A stretch of 64,000 bases of DNA, taken from positions 1 through 64,000 of the forward strand of contig CAUJDI010000056.1 of the NCBI GenBank assembly GCA_963169565.1, in the 5' to 3' direction. Source of the DNA: Bacillota bacterium (GTDB lineage Bacteria > Bacillota > Clostridia > Christensenellales > Aristaeellaceae). Position 1 is the stretch's first letter, and each line of letters starts with the position of its first letter. Both the position numbers and the translations under genes were made by a program. A model generated the notes under the pieces. It searched no databases and was not told the origin of the DNA. It was given only the letters and a program-made list of their open reading frames with translations. Below, one piece after another: positions 23,923 to 31,440 of this stretch.

Positions 23923-25203
23923 TTGACGATCATCAAAAGAGCGTACGCGCTGCTGAAGGACTGGAAAAAGGACAGATATGTTTTCGGCCTGGATGTAATG
24001 TCCCGGCTTGGCGGGTTGGCAGCCCCTTTCGGGCGCAGGGCGCTGGTCGTTTCCAACACAACTTACCTGAAGGGGACTGCGGACGCCGTTGAGGACTCAC
24101 TGAAGAAAGCGGGCATCGCCCTCTTGACGGACGTGCCTGTGCCGGACGCGAAACCGAACGCGCCGCGGGAGGACGTGTACAGGATCGTTTCCTACATCCT
24201 GCATCACCGGCCCGACTTCCTGGTAGCGGTGGGCGGCGGCTCGACGATCGACGCCTGCAAGGCAGCCGCTCTTTTATCCGTTCTGGGCAAGGAGGTCTCG
24301 CCGGAGATCGACCGGTATTTCGGGACCGGGGCGGTTACAGAAGCGCTTAAAACGAGCGGCAAAGAGATGCTTCCCGTGATCGCTGTGCAGACCTCCGCTT
24401 CCAGCGGGGCGCACCTGACCAAATACGCCAACATCACAGACCCGGTCATTGGGCAGAAGAAACTGATTGTCGATGAGGCGATCACGCCGGTCGCTTCGCT
24501 GTTTGATTACCGCAGCACAGTCTCGATGCCGGTTTCAGTGTCCATTGACGGAGCGCTGGACGCGATCGCGCATACGTATGAGGTGTTCATAGGAGCGAAA
24601 CCGGAAACCTACGAACTGGCGAAAGAGCTGGCAGAGACAGCCATCGGCCTGGTGGTCGAATACGCTCCGCGTGTGATCAGGGATCCCGGTGATCTGGAGG
24701 CCAGGGAGGCCTTGGGACTGGCGACGGACCTGGGCGGATATGCCATCATGATCGGCGGCACGAGCGGAGCTCACCTGACAAGCTTTTCCCTGGTGGATCT
24801 GGTCGCGCACGGAACGGCCTGCGGCCTGATGAATCCATACTATACGGTTTTCTTTGCCTCAGCGATCCAGCCACAGCTGAAGGGGATGGCCGCGCTTTTC
24901 CATGACCATGGCCTGATGACAGAGCAGGAGACCTCCCTTGAGGGGAGACAGCTTGCCGAGGCGGTCGCCCGGGCGATGATGGACTTCAGCCGCTCCATCG
25001 GCGCGCCTGTCACCCTTGGGGAACTCAAGGGTTTCAGCGAACAGCATGTGGAACGGATCCTCAAGGCGGCGAAGGACCCGCAGCTGAAGATGAAACTGCA
25101 GAACATGCCGGTCCCGATGACGGCTGACGAGGTAGACCTGCTGATGGGGCCGCTGATCCGCGCGGCTGTGGCGGGAGACATGTCGCTGATCAGAAATAAA
25201 TGA
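23923..25203 (+). CDS. Iron-containing alcohol dehydrogenase
   Basis: A TTG start at 23923 follows AAGGAGG and gives 426 residues. The group III alcohol dehydrogenase signature is present: AVGGGSTIDACKA (nucleotide site), D213 and H217 (LDAIAH), then two further His ligands in GAHLTSFSLVDLVAHGTACG. These enzymes oxidise alcohols or reduce aldehydes and 2- or 4-hydroxy acids with NAD(P). It is paired with the LarA-family gene 64 bp downstream, suggesting oxidation of a hydroxy-acid whose stereochemistry LarA sets. Confidence 0.92.
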   Translation: MTIIKRAYALLKDWKKDRYVFGLDVMSRLGGLAAPFGRRALVVSNTTYLKGTADAVEDSLKKAGIALLTDVPVPDAKPNAPREDVYRIVSYILHHRPDFLVAVGGGSTIDACKAAALLSVLGKEVSPEIDRYFGTGAVTEALKTSGKEMLPVIAVQTSASSGAHLTKYANITDPVIGQKKLIVDEAITPVASLFDYRSTVSMPVSVSIDGALDAIAHTYEVFIGAKPETYELAKELAETAIGLVVEYAPRVIRDPGDLEAREALGLATDLGGYAIMIGGTSGAHLTSFSLVDLVAHGTACGLMNPYYTVFFASAIQPQLKGMAALFHDHGLMTEQETSLEGRQLAEAVARAMMDFSRSIGAPVTLGELKGFSEQHVERILKAAKDPQLKMKLQNMPVPMTADEVDLLMGPLIRAAVAGDMSLIRNK

Positions 25204-25267
25204 CGGCGGAGCTGTCCTGCAGATACCATCATCCATTCACTTCAGCTATCGCTGAAAAGGAGACGAT

Positions 25268-26536
25268 ATGAAACTGACCCTTCCCTTCGGCAGGACCGGG
25301 ATGGAATGCGAAATCCCAGACGAGCGGATACAGTCCGTTCTGGAAAGCAGACTGGATGAATGGCGTTCGCCTCTGCCGCCGGAAGGCATCGTAAAGGAAG
25401 CGCTCCGGAATCCCATCGGAACGCCCGCCCTGAGCGAGATGGCCAAGGGCCGGAGCAAGGTCGTCATCATCACAAGTGACCATACGCGCCCTGTGCCCAG
25501 CAGACTGCTGATGCCGCTGCTGCTGAAGGAGATCCGCCGCGGAAACCCCGATGCTGAGATCACGATCCTGATCGCCACCGGCTGCCACCGGGGGACCACA
25601 AGGGAGGAACTGGCAGACAAGTTCGGGCCTGAGATCATCCGCTCAGAGCGGATCGAGATCCATGACTGCGACGACAGTAACCATGTGGACATCGGAACTT
25701 TGCCGTCGGGAGGGCGCTGCCGCATCAACCGCCTGGCCGCGGAGGCTGATCTGCTGGTCGCCGAGGGATTCATTGAGCCGCACTTCTTCGCCGGCTTCTC
25801 CGGCGGGCGCAAGAGCGTGATGCCGGGTGTCGCGTCGCGGGAAACGGTGCTCAGCAACCATTGCGCCGGCTTCATCGCGCACCCGAAGGCGCGTGCCGGG
25901 ATCCTTGACGGAAACCCGATCCATGAGGACATGCTCTGGGCCGCCCTGGAAGCTGGACTGGCCTTTATCCTCAACGTCGTGCTCAACGGGAAGAAGGAAG
26001 TGGTGTTCGCGGCGGCCGGAGATCCCGGGAAAGCCCATCAGGCGGGCTGTAATTTCCTGATGCAGCGGTGCGGCGTGTCCGCTCCTTTGGCGGACATCGT
26101 CATCGCGACCAACGGCGGTTACCCCCTGGATCAGAACATCTATCAGGCTGCGAAAGGCATCTGCACCGCCGAGGGCACTGTCAAACCCGGCGGCGTCATC
26201 ATCATGCTGGCCAGGAGCGAGGACGGGCACGGCGGGGAGGACTATTACCGCCAGTTCAGGGACGCTGAAAGCCTGTCCGGACTGCAGGATGAGATCATGC
26301 GGCGCAGCCCGAAAGACACTGAGCCGGACCAGTGGCAGACACAGATCCAGATCAGGGCGCTGCAGAAGGCGTCCATCATCTATGTTTCAGAGGCCGAGGA
26401 TCAAATGGTGCGCGATATGCGCATGATCCCGGCTAAGTCAGTGGATGAAGCGCTGGAGAAAGCCGACCGGCTGCTGGGCCATTCCCGGGGAAAGATCACC
26501 GTGCTGCCCGACGCCGTATCCGTTATCTTCAGGTAG
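25268..26536 (+). CDS. LarA-family nickel-pincer racemase/epimerase (DUF2088)
   Basis: The 422-residue protein has the LarA signatures: SDHTRPVPSR, ATGCHRGTTREEL and GFSGGRKSVMPGVA, where K182 corresponds to the lysine that anchors the nickel-pincer cofactor in lactate racemase (K184). Histidines of the HPKA segment are also kept. LarA homologs racemise or epimerise 2-hydroxy acids, including malate, phenyllactate and sugar acids, so lactate is only one option. The cofactor genes larB, larC and larE are not in this window. The gene ends the cargo segment of the island. Confidence 0.87.
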   Translation: MKLTLPFGRTGMECEIPDERIQSVLESRLDEWRSPLPPEGIVKEALRNPIGTPALSEMAKGRSKVVIITSDHTRPVPSRLLMPLLLKEIRRGNPDAEITILIATGCHRGTTREELADKFGPEIIRSERIEIHDCDDSNHVDIGTLPSGGRCRINRLAAEADLLVAEGFIEPHFFAGFSGGRKSVMPGVASRETVLSNHCAGFIAHPKARAGILDGNPIHEDMLWAALEAGLAFILNVVLNGKKEVVFAAAGDPGKAHQAGCNFLMQRCGVSAPLADIVIATNGGYPLDQNIYQAAKGICTAEGTVKPGGVIIMLARSEDGHGGEDYYRQFRDAESLSGLQDEIMRRSPKDTEPDQWQTQIQIRALQKASIIYVSEAEDQMVRDMRMIPAKSVDEALEKADRLLGHSRGKITVLPDAVSVIFR

Positions 26537-26868
26537 ACCTGAAACGATTTTCACACAACTCAGGCCGGGGCTGGCGATTGAACAACAAGTCCTGAATACT
26601 CCCGATCGCTATATATTCATAGAAGCAGTTATTCTGATAGAGAGCACAGGAAACGCCGGGAAATGTCCTCAAAACTTTGTGTGGGCTTACAGAAAAGCGG
26701 CGCTGTTGTGCCGCTTTTGCTGTTATTATGATCGCTATGCTGTTTTCGCGTCATGATCCCCATAAAGTTCCATGGATTCAGTCAGCTCCTGATATTCTGT
26801 TCAATCACTCTTTCAAAATCAGCTCATTTTCATACCGGCACGACCAGGAAATCCCTACAGCATGCCGG
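26537..26868. other. Intergenic region between cargo and mobility module
   Basis: Apart from the terminator at 26692-26717 I see no gene. This is the boundary between the catabolic cargo and the replication/integration module; there is no copy of the att core or the subterminal repeat here. Confidence 0.5.
26692..26717 (+). terminator. Intrinsic terminator-like hairpin after the cargo
   Basis: AAAAGCGGC (26692-26700) pairs perfectly with GCCGCTTTT (26709-26717) over an 8-nt loop. The A and T runs make it usable from either strand, closing the cargo transcript and the convergent island operon. Confidence 0.65.
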
Positions 26869-27144
26869 TCAAAGCCCCCAACTGTATATCTCGCTGCTGG
26901 GTACAGTTGGTTCGCCTTTATCAGTCACGATCTCAACAACATAGGCCGACCTGGGCAGAGATAGTCTATAAGCTTCCAGCTCTTCGGGCGTGTTTATGAT
27001 GAGGGGCTCATTGACCTTGCACCTGTCACCTGGCTTCTGCTCAAGCACATAGTATGGTGGTAACCCCTTGTAGATCACTACACACAGCCCTTTGCCCAGG
27101 TTGTCTTCCACGGTATCCAACCTTTTTCTCAATGTTGATCTCAT
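26869..27144 (-). CDS. Small hypothetical protein of the island
   Basis: A 91-residue protein translationally coupled (ATGA overlap) to the upstream HTH gene. It begins with a basic stretch (MRSTLRKRLDTVEDNLGK) and continues with short beta-rich segments (GLCVVIYKGLPPYYVLEQK). I recognise no domain. It is the last gene of the island's minus-strand operon; coupling and codon texture support it being real. Confidence 0.6.
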   Translation of the reverse strand: MRSTLRKRLDTVEDNLGKGLCVVIYKGLPPYYVLEQKPGDRCKVNEPLIINTPEELEAYRLSLPRSAYVVEIVTDKGEPTVPSSEIYSWGL

Positions 27145-27701
27145 CCCCGCCCCTTCCCTTCCGCGACAGCCTTCTCGATCTCGCTTACCCGGTCTTCAAG
27201 TTCCACCAGTTCAATGCCCTTCAGCATGGACTCCAGCATCTTCATCTCCAGAGCGGCCTGATCCTGATCTATATCCCCGCCCTGGACCCGGACGAGCAGC
27301 TTGCCCAGTTCCTGAAGGATCCCGGTTGCCGTGTCTATCTTCCCGTTCTGTTCTGGTCTGTGAAGGGGAATGTATTCGTCCTTCAGTGATGCCGTGTACT
27401 TCAGACGCATATCCAGCAGCTTCTCCGGCAGCACCATGGACAGCTCTGCCTGTTCCAGCGCGTCATCAATGCGGGCGAGTATGCCTCCCAGCTGCCGGAT
27501 GCGCGCCTCCCTGGTCATATGGAACGCATCATATAATTCCCGAAGCTGATCCGCCTTGTACTGGGCGATCTGTTCTTCCAGCAGGTGGGTATATCGGCTG
27601 GCAGTGCTCTCGCTGATGTGCAGCGCTCTGGCGATCTGCGCGTTGCTCCTTCCCTCCGCCTTCAGACGGATGAAATCAAGCTGCTTGGTAGAACTCTTCA
27701 T
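27141..27701 (-). CDS. HTH protein, terminase small subunit-like or regulatory
   Basis: The ATG at 27701 follows GTGGAGG and yields 186 residues. A helix-turn-helix at the N-terminus (RLKAEGRSNAQIARALHISESTASRYTHLL) is followed by long alpha-helical segments likely to form a coiled coil, ending in a charged tail. This layout is seen in phage terminase small subunits and in other island-encoded HTH proteins. If it is a small terminase, the island could be a phage satellite that redirects packaging; the evidence is only architectural. Confidence 0.55.
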   Translation of the reverse strand: MKSSTKQLDFIRLKAEGRSNAQIARALHISESTASRYTHLLEEQIAQYKADQLRELYDAFHMTREARIRQLGGILARIDDALEQAELSMVLPEKLLDMRLKYTASLKDEYIPLHRPEQNGKIDTATGILQELGKLLVRVQGGDIDQDQAALEMKMLESMLKGIELVELEDRVSEIEKAVAEGKGRG

Positions 27702-28282
27702 TGTGCCTCCACTCAAACCCAGTTGTCCGGCAGAATCTGGTCATGTTCCGCATCTGCTTCTCATCCTTCGACAAGGGATCATGCCCAAGCCCTATTATTG
27801 TGTATTATCAACCCGGAGGTAAGGCCCAAGGCCCATGCTTGCATGCGGATTTGAACGGCAGCGCGCTTACCAGTTCTTCAGCGGGCTGGTGTATTTATCC
27901 ATAGCAATCGTGTTGTCACTCCTTGCAGAAAATACCTCTGATTCATACATCGTCCCCAGCCACGTGTCCCTCCTCCGTGCCCAAAAACCGCAGCGATGGC
28001 TCGTTCTCTCCTGACTTTGCTCATGCTTGTCCGCGCCGATTTTACCGGACGCCTCCGCTTCCATCATCTGCCGGCACAGCCACTCCAACATGTTGAGCAT
28101 TGGGTCTTCCATTCTCATGAACTGGAATAGCAATCCCTGAAATCCTTGGTATCCTTGTGCTGAGCCATTAGGGTTCCCTCCTTGTGAATGTCTTGGCAAC
28201 ATCCATGGTATCGGAGTCCCAATGGCTTTCCCAAATCTTCTTGTCTTGGGCAAAGCTGCGAACTATAGTAGTCTCTATCGAT
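27702..28282. other. Degenerate segment around an IS256 remnant
   Basis: This stretch interrupts the otherwise tightly packed island operon. Apart from the transposase remnant (27945-28168) I see no supported gene. A small frame at 28168-28359 starts inside the DUF3987 gene and is doubtful. Confidence 0.5.
27945..28168 (-). pseudogene. Truncated, frameshifted IS256-family (Mutator) transposase remnant
   Basis: From ATG 28168 the reading MAQHKDTKDF resembles the N-terminus of IS256-type transposases. One base shift is needed to continue into LLFQFMRMEDPMLNMLEWLC and then a stretch (KHEQSQERTSHRCGFWARRR, DTWLGTMY) that matches the family. Similarity stops at 27945, before any DDE catalytic residue. 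No terminal inverted repeats are visible. It is a decayed insertion sequence that landed in the island. Confidence 0.75.
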
Positions 28283-29803
28283 TCATCCTTTTTCTTCTTC
28301 GTTTTTTGGTAGTATTTCTGGATGTACTTCATACAGTGATTCTGGCATTCGCCCAACAACGCCTTGCCGCTCCGGCGGAGGTATCAGTCTGATATATCCT
28401 GCAGCGGATAAACAGGAAAGCGCCTCATCAACCTTTCTGCTTTCTCTGAATTTGTTCCTGTTGTGTAGAATCTGTCGAAGGCCGTATGGGGGAAAAGGTG
28501 ATTTCCCTTGTTTTCTGATTTCCGCAAGTACTTCCTTCGCATCCGGCGTCAATCCTGAAGACTTGCCCGTTGCAACCAGGGCATGGTCGATAAAATAGCG
28601 AGCCAGATTAATAGCAGCATCAAAGTGCTTTTCGCTAATAGGAAGCACCGGATCGATCATTTCTGCCATTCTAAGCAGCCCTGCAATGCGGATAGTGTTA
28701 CCCACAAGCTTGCCTTCCCACCCATTCGCGATGCCACACCAAGCACCATCCGGACCAATGTTCTTCTCCACTTCTGCGGCCCAATTATAGTGAAGCTCCA
28801 GTGCGCTCGCTTCCAGCTTCAGTTCGCGGGCTGTACCGTCATAGGATTGCATTACGAGGGCGTCAAGAATCCCCCCATATCTCCTTGCTGTATCTGCGCT
28901 AACAGGCCATGCTGTCCTTGCATCCCTATGTCCCAGCAGAGAGCGGGGGATACAATACAGAAAACGCGCGCACAAACCACGTTCCAGCAGCGCCTCGTTC
29001 CCCAGGAACCGCTCAAGTACCTGGGGCTGTACTGCCAGTAGAATAGCAAGGGAGGCATGTTCAATCACAACAGGTTCCCGACCAATCCGCTCAACGGCGA
29101 CTGGTTCACCGGAATAAGCCTGAAGTAGCACATCGATGTTTGTCAATTGATTATATTGTCCGGAAATGATGTTGATGAGCCCGCCTTCAGCGGAGGCAAA
29201 GGACAGGGTGCCGCCGTTGTCGGACATTGCCTTGGCGAGAGCTTCCGGAGTAGCGTCCGTCAGAGGCGGGCTGTACAGCTTGACCTCAGGAAGATTCGCT
29301 ATCTTGTCCTGCAGTAACCCTGCCCCAGTTTCATCACCCTTCGCGATGGCTTTCGCCATCTGTTTCTCAAGGACAGATCGCTTTAGGTTAATTGCAGACC
29401 TATCTTTCGCTTTCAAATCATTGATCAGTTTGCCCATGTTCCTGATCGGCTGCAGCACAGAGGACAGAACAGAGGACTTCCGTTCTGATGGTGGAGCCAC
29501 GATGGCGATATATAATTGTGTTGGTTCCCTGTAGCCCGGCAAGACGGATACACTGGTACCCAGGCAAGCGATAGACAGCGCGCCCAACACAGCACATCCT
29601 GTCATATCAATAGGAACCTGGAGCGATTCGGCCAATTCAACAGCATAATCCCTGAACGCTGGAGGGAAGCTGTCAACAGGGAAGAAAGCTGTTGGTTTTC
29701 CATCCGGCAGCGGGCCCCATGGCCGCTCAGGTCCCAGCAGAAGCTGCTGTGCTTCAGCTTTTTGCAGTAAGGCTTCGTATTCGGCCAGGTCGAATGTGCT
29801 CAT
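28283..29803 (-). CDS. DUF3987 (YfjI-type) replication-associated protein
   Basis: The 506-residue protein begins FPVDSFPPAFRDYAVELAESLQ and VPIDMTGCAVLGALS, typical of the DUF3987 N-terminal region. A degenerate P-loop (VAPPSERKSSVLS) and a later AEGGLINIISG segment follow. The family is found with CHC2 primase domains in prophages, satellites and integrative elements and is thought to be a helicase-like partner in element replication. Its ATG overlaps the stop of the CHC2 gene (TAATG), with AGGAGGT upstream. Confidence 0.82.
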   Translation of the reverse strand: MSTFDLAEYEALLQKAEAQQLLLGPERPWGPLPDGKPTAFFPVDSFPPAFRDYAVELAESLQVPIDMTGCAVLGALSIACLGTSVSVLPGYREPTQLYIAIVAPPSERKSSVLSSVLQPIRNMGKLINDLKAKDRSAINLKRSVLEKQMAKAIAKGDETGAGLLQDKIANLPEVKLYSPPLTDATPEALAKAMSDNGGTLSFASAEGGLINIISGQYNQLTNIDVLLQAYSGEPVAVERIGREPVVIEHASLAILLAVQPQVLERFLGNEALLERGLCARFLYCIPRSLLGHRDARTAWPVSADTARRYGGILDALVMQSYDGTARELKLEASALELHYNWAAEVEKNIGPDGAWCGIANGWEGKLVGNTIRIAGLLRMAEMIDPVLPISEKHFDAAINLARYFIDHALVATGKSSGLTPDAKEVLAEIRKQGKSPFPPYGLRQILHNRNKFRESRKVDEALSCLSAAGYIRLIPPPERQGVVGRMPESLYEVHPEILPKNEEEKG

Positions 29804-30372
29804 TATTTACCTCCTGCCATCATTAGCAATTCTGTAGGACCGGCATCCTCCAGCTGGCACAACTCAGCATCAGCGTTAGCAGCATCCTGTACAGCCTGCC
29901 AGAAAGAGGGGAGTTCCGCACAGATTTCAGGGTTGTCAACCATAGCGGCAATGGTGTCGGCCTTATCGCGGGATTGATGCAGCTGATCGCAAAGAGAACT
30001 CCAGCGATGGCCTTTGAAGGTATCCAGGACTCGCTTCAAGTCCATCGCGGAAGGGCCTCTGCGGAATGTCGGGGCATCGCGTTCTGGCTCGATGATGTTG
30101 AAGTCTACAGCTAAGGCGCGCGCCGCTTCCAACGCGGAAACCCCCAGAGCTTTTTGATAGAGCTCGATGGCCCCGCCACGCTCTTGACAACCGAAACAGA
30201 AGAAGTGGCCATCTGGGTAGAAGGTCAGCGAAGGGGTTTTTTCCCTGTGAATGGGGCAAAGCGCGACGAATCGGTTGCCTCGCCTGCGTAACTTGATGTT
30301 TAGCCGCTTCGCCGCATCCGCTGCCGGGATGTCCCGCACCGCGCTGAACAGTGCCTCATACGGACTGGACAT
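29803..30372 (-). CDS. CHC2 zinc-finger primase-like protein
   Basis: A 189-residue protein with the CHC2 zinc finger (CPIHREKTPSLTFYPDGHFF then CFGC, about residues 39-62) of DnaG-type primases, but no TOPRIM catalytic domain. In mobile elements such stand-alone zinc domains act with a DUF3987 or D5-type protein to start replication. The start overlaps the upstream HTH gene's stop (TAATG), with GGAGG 6-10 nt before, so the operon is translationally coupled. Confidence 0.85.
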   Translation of the reverse strand: MSSPYEALFSAVRDIPAADAAKRLNIKLRRRGNRFVALCPIHREKTPSLTFYPDGHFFCFGCQERGGAIELYQKALGVSALEAARALAVDFNIIEPERDAPTFRRGPSAMDLKRVLDTFKGHRWSSLCDQLHQSRDKADTIAAMVDNPEICAELPSFWQAVQDAANADAELCQLEDAGPTELLMMAGGK

Positions 30373-30563
30373 TACTCGTCCTCCAGCTTAGCTGCCTCAG
30401 ATTGCTTGGAGATCCAAGCTTCAAGCTCTCTGACAGGAATCAACACACGCCTGCCAATCCTTACAACTGGGAAATCCTTCCGCTTGGTCAGCCCCCACGC
30501 TATAGAGAGGGAGATATCAAGTCTCTTTCCCATCTCTGGGACACTGATTAGTAATTTCTCCAT
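30372..30563 (-). CDS. AlpA/excisionase-type HTH DNA-binding protein
   Basis: The 63-residue protein has a winged HTH of the HTH_17 kind (SVPEMGKRLDISLSIAWGLT, RKDFPVVRIGRRVLIPV, RELEAWIS). Such proteins serve as excisionases or activators of element genes. It is first in the minus-strand operon, divergent from the repressor, as expected for an excision control gene. A GGAGG site precedes the ATG. Confidence 0.82.
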   Translation of the reverse strand: MEKLLISVPEMGKRLDISLSIAWGLTKRKDFPVVRIGRRVLIPVRELEAWISKQSEAAKLEDE

Positions 30564-30581
30564 TCATTCCTCCATGAATCG

Positions 30582-30610
30582 TTGACATCTCTTGTGTCAT
30601 GTTATATTAT
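30582..30610 (+). promoter_or_regulatory. Repressor promoter
   Basis: TTGACA (30582-30587) and TATTAT (30605-30610) are exactly 17 nt apart. The promoter points at the XRE repressor gene and would give a ~110-nt leader. The first operator (30592-30619) lies across its spacer and -10 box, so autoregulation is likely. Confidence 0.7.
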
Positions 30611-30619
30611 CTGACACAA
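30592..30619. promoter_or_regulatory. Operator 1, inverted repeat TTGTGTCA/TGACACAA
   Basis: Perfect 8-bp arms 30592-30599 and 30612-30619 share the TGTCA/TGACA half-site with the inverted repeat at 30672-30694. It overlaps the repressor promoter. Confidence 0.65.
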
Positions 30620-30633
30620 CAAGGTGTGGCCTA

Positions 30634-30662
30634 ATATTATGGCCATGTTCTTGAGACGTCAA
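30634..30662 (-). promoter_or_regulatory. Promoter of the excisionase-primase operon
   Basis: On the minus strand TTGACG (30662-30657) and TAATAT (30639-30634) are 17 nt apart, pointing at the AlpA-like gene. It lies between the two TGTCA-type inverted repeats, as in a lambda-like switch. Confidence 0.6.
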
Positions 30663-30671
30663 GGGTCATGC

Positions 30672-30694
30672 GTGTCAAATATATATTTTGACAC
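30672..30694. promoter_or_regulatory. Operator 2, inverted repeat GTGTCAAA/TTTGACAC
   Basis: Perfect 8-bp arms 30672-30679 and 30687-30694 flank an AT centre and carry the same TGTCA half-site as operator 1. It lies upstream of the minus-strand promoter and in the leader of the repressor gene. Confidence 0.65.
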
Positions 30695-30726
30695 GTATAG
30701 GAACAAACTTTAGGAGGAACAGTTTT

Positions 30727-31440
30727 ATGGCACGGAAAGAAAAGCAAGGGATAGGAAAGCGAATAGAGGAACTACGAAAGCGAAAAGAGCTTACCCAGGA
30801 CGAGTTGGCAAAAGCGCTTAATATGACACGATCAAACCTCAATATGTGGGAATTAGGTGAGCGTGAGCTGAAGGCCAGAGACTTACAAGATATTGCTGAT
30901 TATTTCGGCGTAACAACAGATTATCTGATATATGGAAGGGAAACCCAGAACATTGACATATACCGCGCAACAGGCCTTTCACAGTCTGCTATTGAAACCC
31001 TCAGGAAATTTAAGGACAGCGATATAGCCCTTGGCAGCACAGAAAGCGCTGGGAAGTGCGACGCATTGAGCAAGGCGCTTTCCAACAGCGATTTGCTCAA
31101 TGTCTTGACTTCGTTGATGCTGGTTCAGCAGGGGGAGTCGGGATATTATGAGAGTTCCTATCTATCAAGTGATAGAAACTTTTATAATGTCGAATGTTCC
31201 CCGGATAGTTTCAGTGCGTTTTTATCCTTTCGGTTGCAGTTGATCATCCATGCAATAAGAACGGGCGATCAATCGATCTTCGCTTCATACGCCCCAGCAA
31301 ATCAGAGACCAAAGGATTTTGCAAAGCGTTATGGAAGACAAAACTCAATAGAAAGGCTAAAAAAACAACTTAATGCCTTAGAACAGGAAGAAGCAACGTG
31401 CGAAGAGGAAGGTGCACAAGATGGCAAAGAGAGCAAATAA
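30727..31440 (+). CDS. XRE-family repressor
   Basis: ATG 30727 follows TTAGGAGGAAC and gives 237 residues. An N-terminal helix-turn-helix (GKRIEELRKRKELTQDELAK, ALNMTRSNLNMWELGERELK) is of the Cro/CI type, followed by a VTTDYLIYG linker common in such repressors. The rest is helical with no recognised protease-sensing domain. Divergence from the excisionase operon and the nearby TGTCA operators support a role in keeping the island integrated. Its 3' end overlaps the integrase start by about 20 bp. Confidence 0.85.
   Translation: MARKEKQGIGKRIEELRKRKELTQDELAKALNMTRSNLNMWELGERELKARDLQDIADYFGVTTDYLIYGRETQNIDIYRATGLSQSAIETLRKFKDSDIALGSTESAGKCDALSKALSNSDLLNVLTSLMLVQQGESGYYESSYLSSDRNFYNVECSPDSFSAFLSFRLQLIIHAIRTGDQSIFASYAPANQRPKDFAKRYGRQNSIERLKKQLNALEQEEATCEEEGAQDGKESK

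Noticed and set aside
28168-28359. 63-residue basic frame between DUF3987 and the IS256 remnant
   Set aside because: It begins inside the DUF3987 gene, its ATG has no ribosome site and it ends in degenerate sequence; it could be real but support is too weak.
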